64,000 nucleotides of DNA from CAXBDP01 sp964598395. GTDB taxonomy: Bacteria; Bacteroidota; Bacteroidia; Cytophagales; Cyclobacteriaceae. The stretch spans positions 46,513 through 110,512 of the forward strand of contig CAZRBW010000003.1 in NCBI GenBank assembly GCA_964598395.1. Reading direction: 5' to 3'. The notes beneath the pieces are model-generated. The model ran no database searches and was not told where the DNA came from. It was given only the letters and a program-made list of their open reading frames with translations. The position numbers and the translations under genes were made by a program. How positions within the stretch are numbered: the stretch's first letter is position 1; each line of letters begins with the position of its first letter. This document shows positions 63,940 through 64,000 of this stretch, in pieces.

Positions 63940-64000
63940 TGGAGCATAACGGAGTCGAACCGATGACCTCTACACTGCCAGTGTAGCGCTCTAGCCAGCT
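63940..64000 (-). tRNA. tRNA-Ala (GGC), partial
   Basis: The 3' part of a tRNA on the minus strand, cut by the window edge. Anticodon arm CTACA-CTGGCAG-TGTAG gives anticodon GGC (Ala). T arm ATCGG-TTCGACT-CCGTT has one T-T opposition at its second pair. 3' acceptor ATGCTCC plus A73; the 5' acceptor strand and most of the D arm lie outside. Confidence 0.85.

Noticed and set aside
1..64000. Insertion sequences, prophage, integrase or toxin-antitoxin genes
   Set aside because: No transposase, recombinase, phage structural or typical toxin-antitoxin protein was recognised in any frame.

Overview
The window looks like a chromosomal segment of a Bacteroidota bacterium, most likely a marine Cytophagales-type organism (taxonomy is inference). 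Supporting signs are a fused SecDF, lipoproteins with C-terminal FKBP domains, exact TAnnTTTG promoter -7 elements, weak or absent Shine-Dalgarno sites, a membrane-spanning propeller/HTH regulator, and AT-rich intergenic DNA. No insertion sequence, prophage, CRISPR array or rRNA operon was seen.

Layout. 1-17 kb holds housekeeping genes: NadR-like kinase and pnuC, a secreted TPR protein, guaB, secDF, udk-rdgB, two FKBP lipoproteins and an NrnA-type phosphoesterase, ndk, tRNA-His, pyrC, a DEAD-box helicase and hemB. 16-38 kb holds a DASS transporter, a Prc-type protease, a secreted aminopeptidase P, a glycosyltransferase, envelope proteins, htpG, small regulators, pruA, a fasciclin protein, cyclophilin, YceI, a Crp-type regulator, an esterase and a catalase-peroxidase carrying a lipoprotein signal. 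39-58.4 kb is a catabolic locus of nine co-oriented genes that appears aimed at a beta-1,3-glucan of laminarin type. 58.5-64 kb holds tRNA-Asn, an atypical Nramp-like transporter, Hsp20, a DegP-type protease, an ALDH7-type dehydrogenase and a partial tRNA-Ala.

The glucan locus has no SusC/SusD pair. Instead it has a clan GH-A glycosidase joined to a roughly 630-residue region that looks like an outer-membrane beta-barrel, a 1156-residue lipoprotein with four tandem domains that look glycan-binding, lipoproteins of families GH16, GH17 and GH30, an inner-membrane GPH/MFS sugar carrier, and two enzymes without export signals: a GH149-like phosphorylase and a second GH17. A membrane-anchored regulator (beta-propeller, Y_Y_Y, one TM helix, HTH) follows. 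The proposed flow is cutting and debranching at the surface, passage through the fused barrel, entry by the MFS carrier, then phosphorolysis to glucose 1-phosphate.

The most striking sequence-level signal is the octamer GCGGGAGG, found 41 times by eye (21 on +, 20 on -), about one per 1.6 kb. Chance expectation is about 0.5 in 64 kb at 40% GC. It occurs in all reading frames, in both orientations relative to genes, between genes, and as part of a terminator. It behaves like a DNA-uptake or Chi-type genome word, and I do not know of one described for this group.
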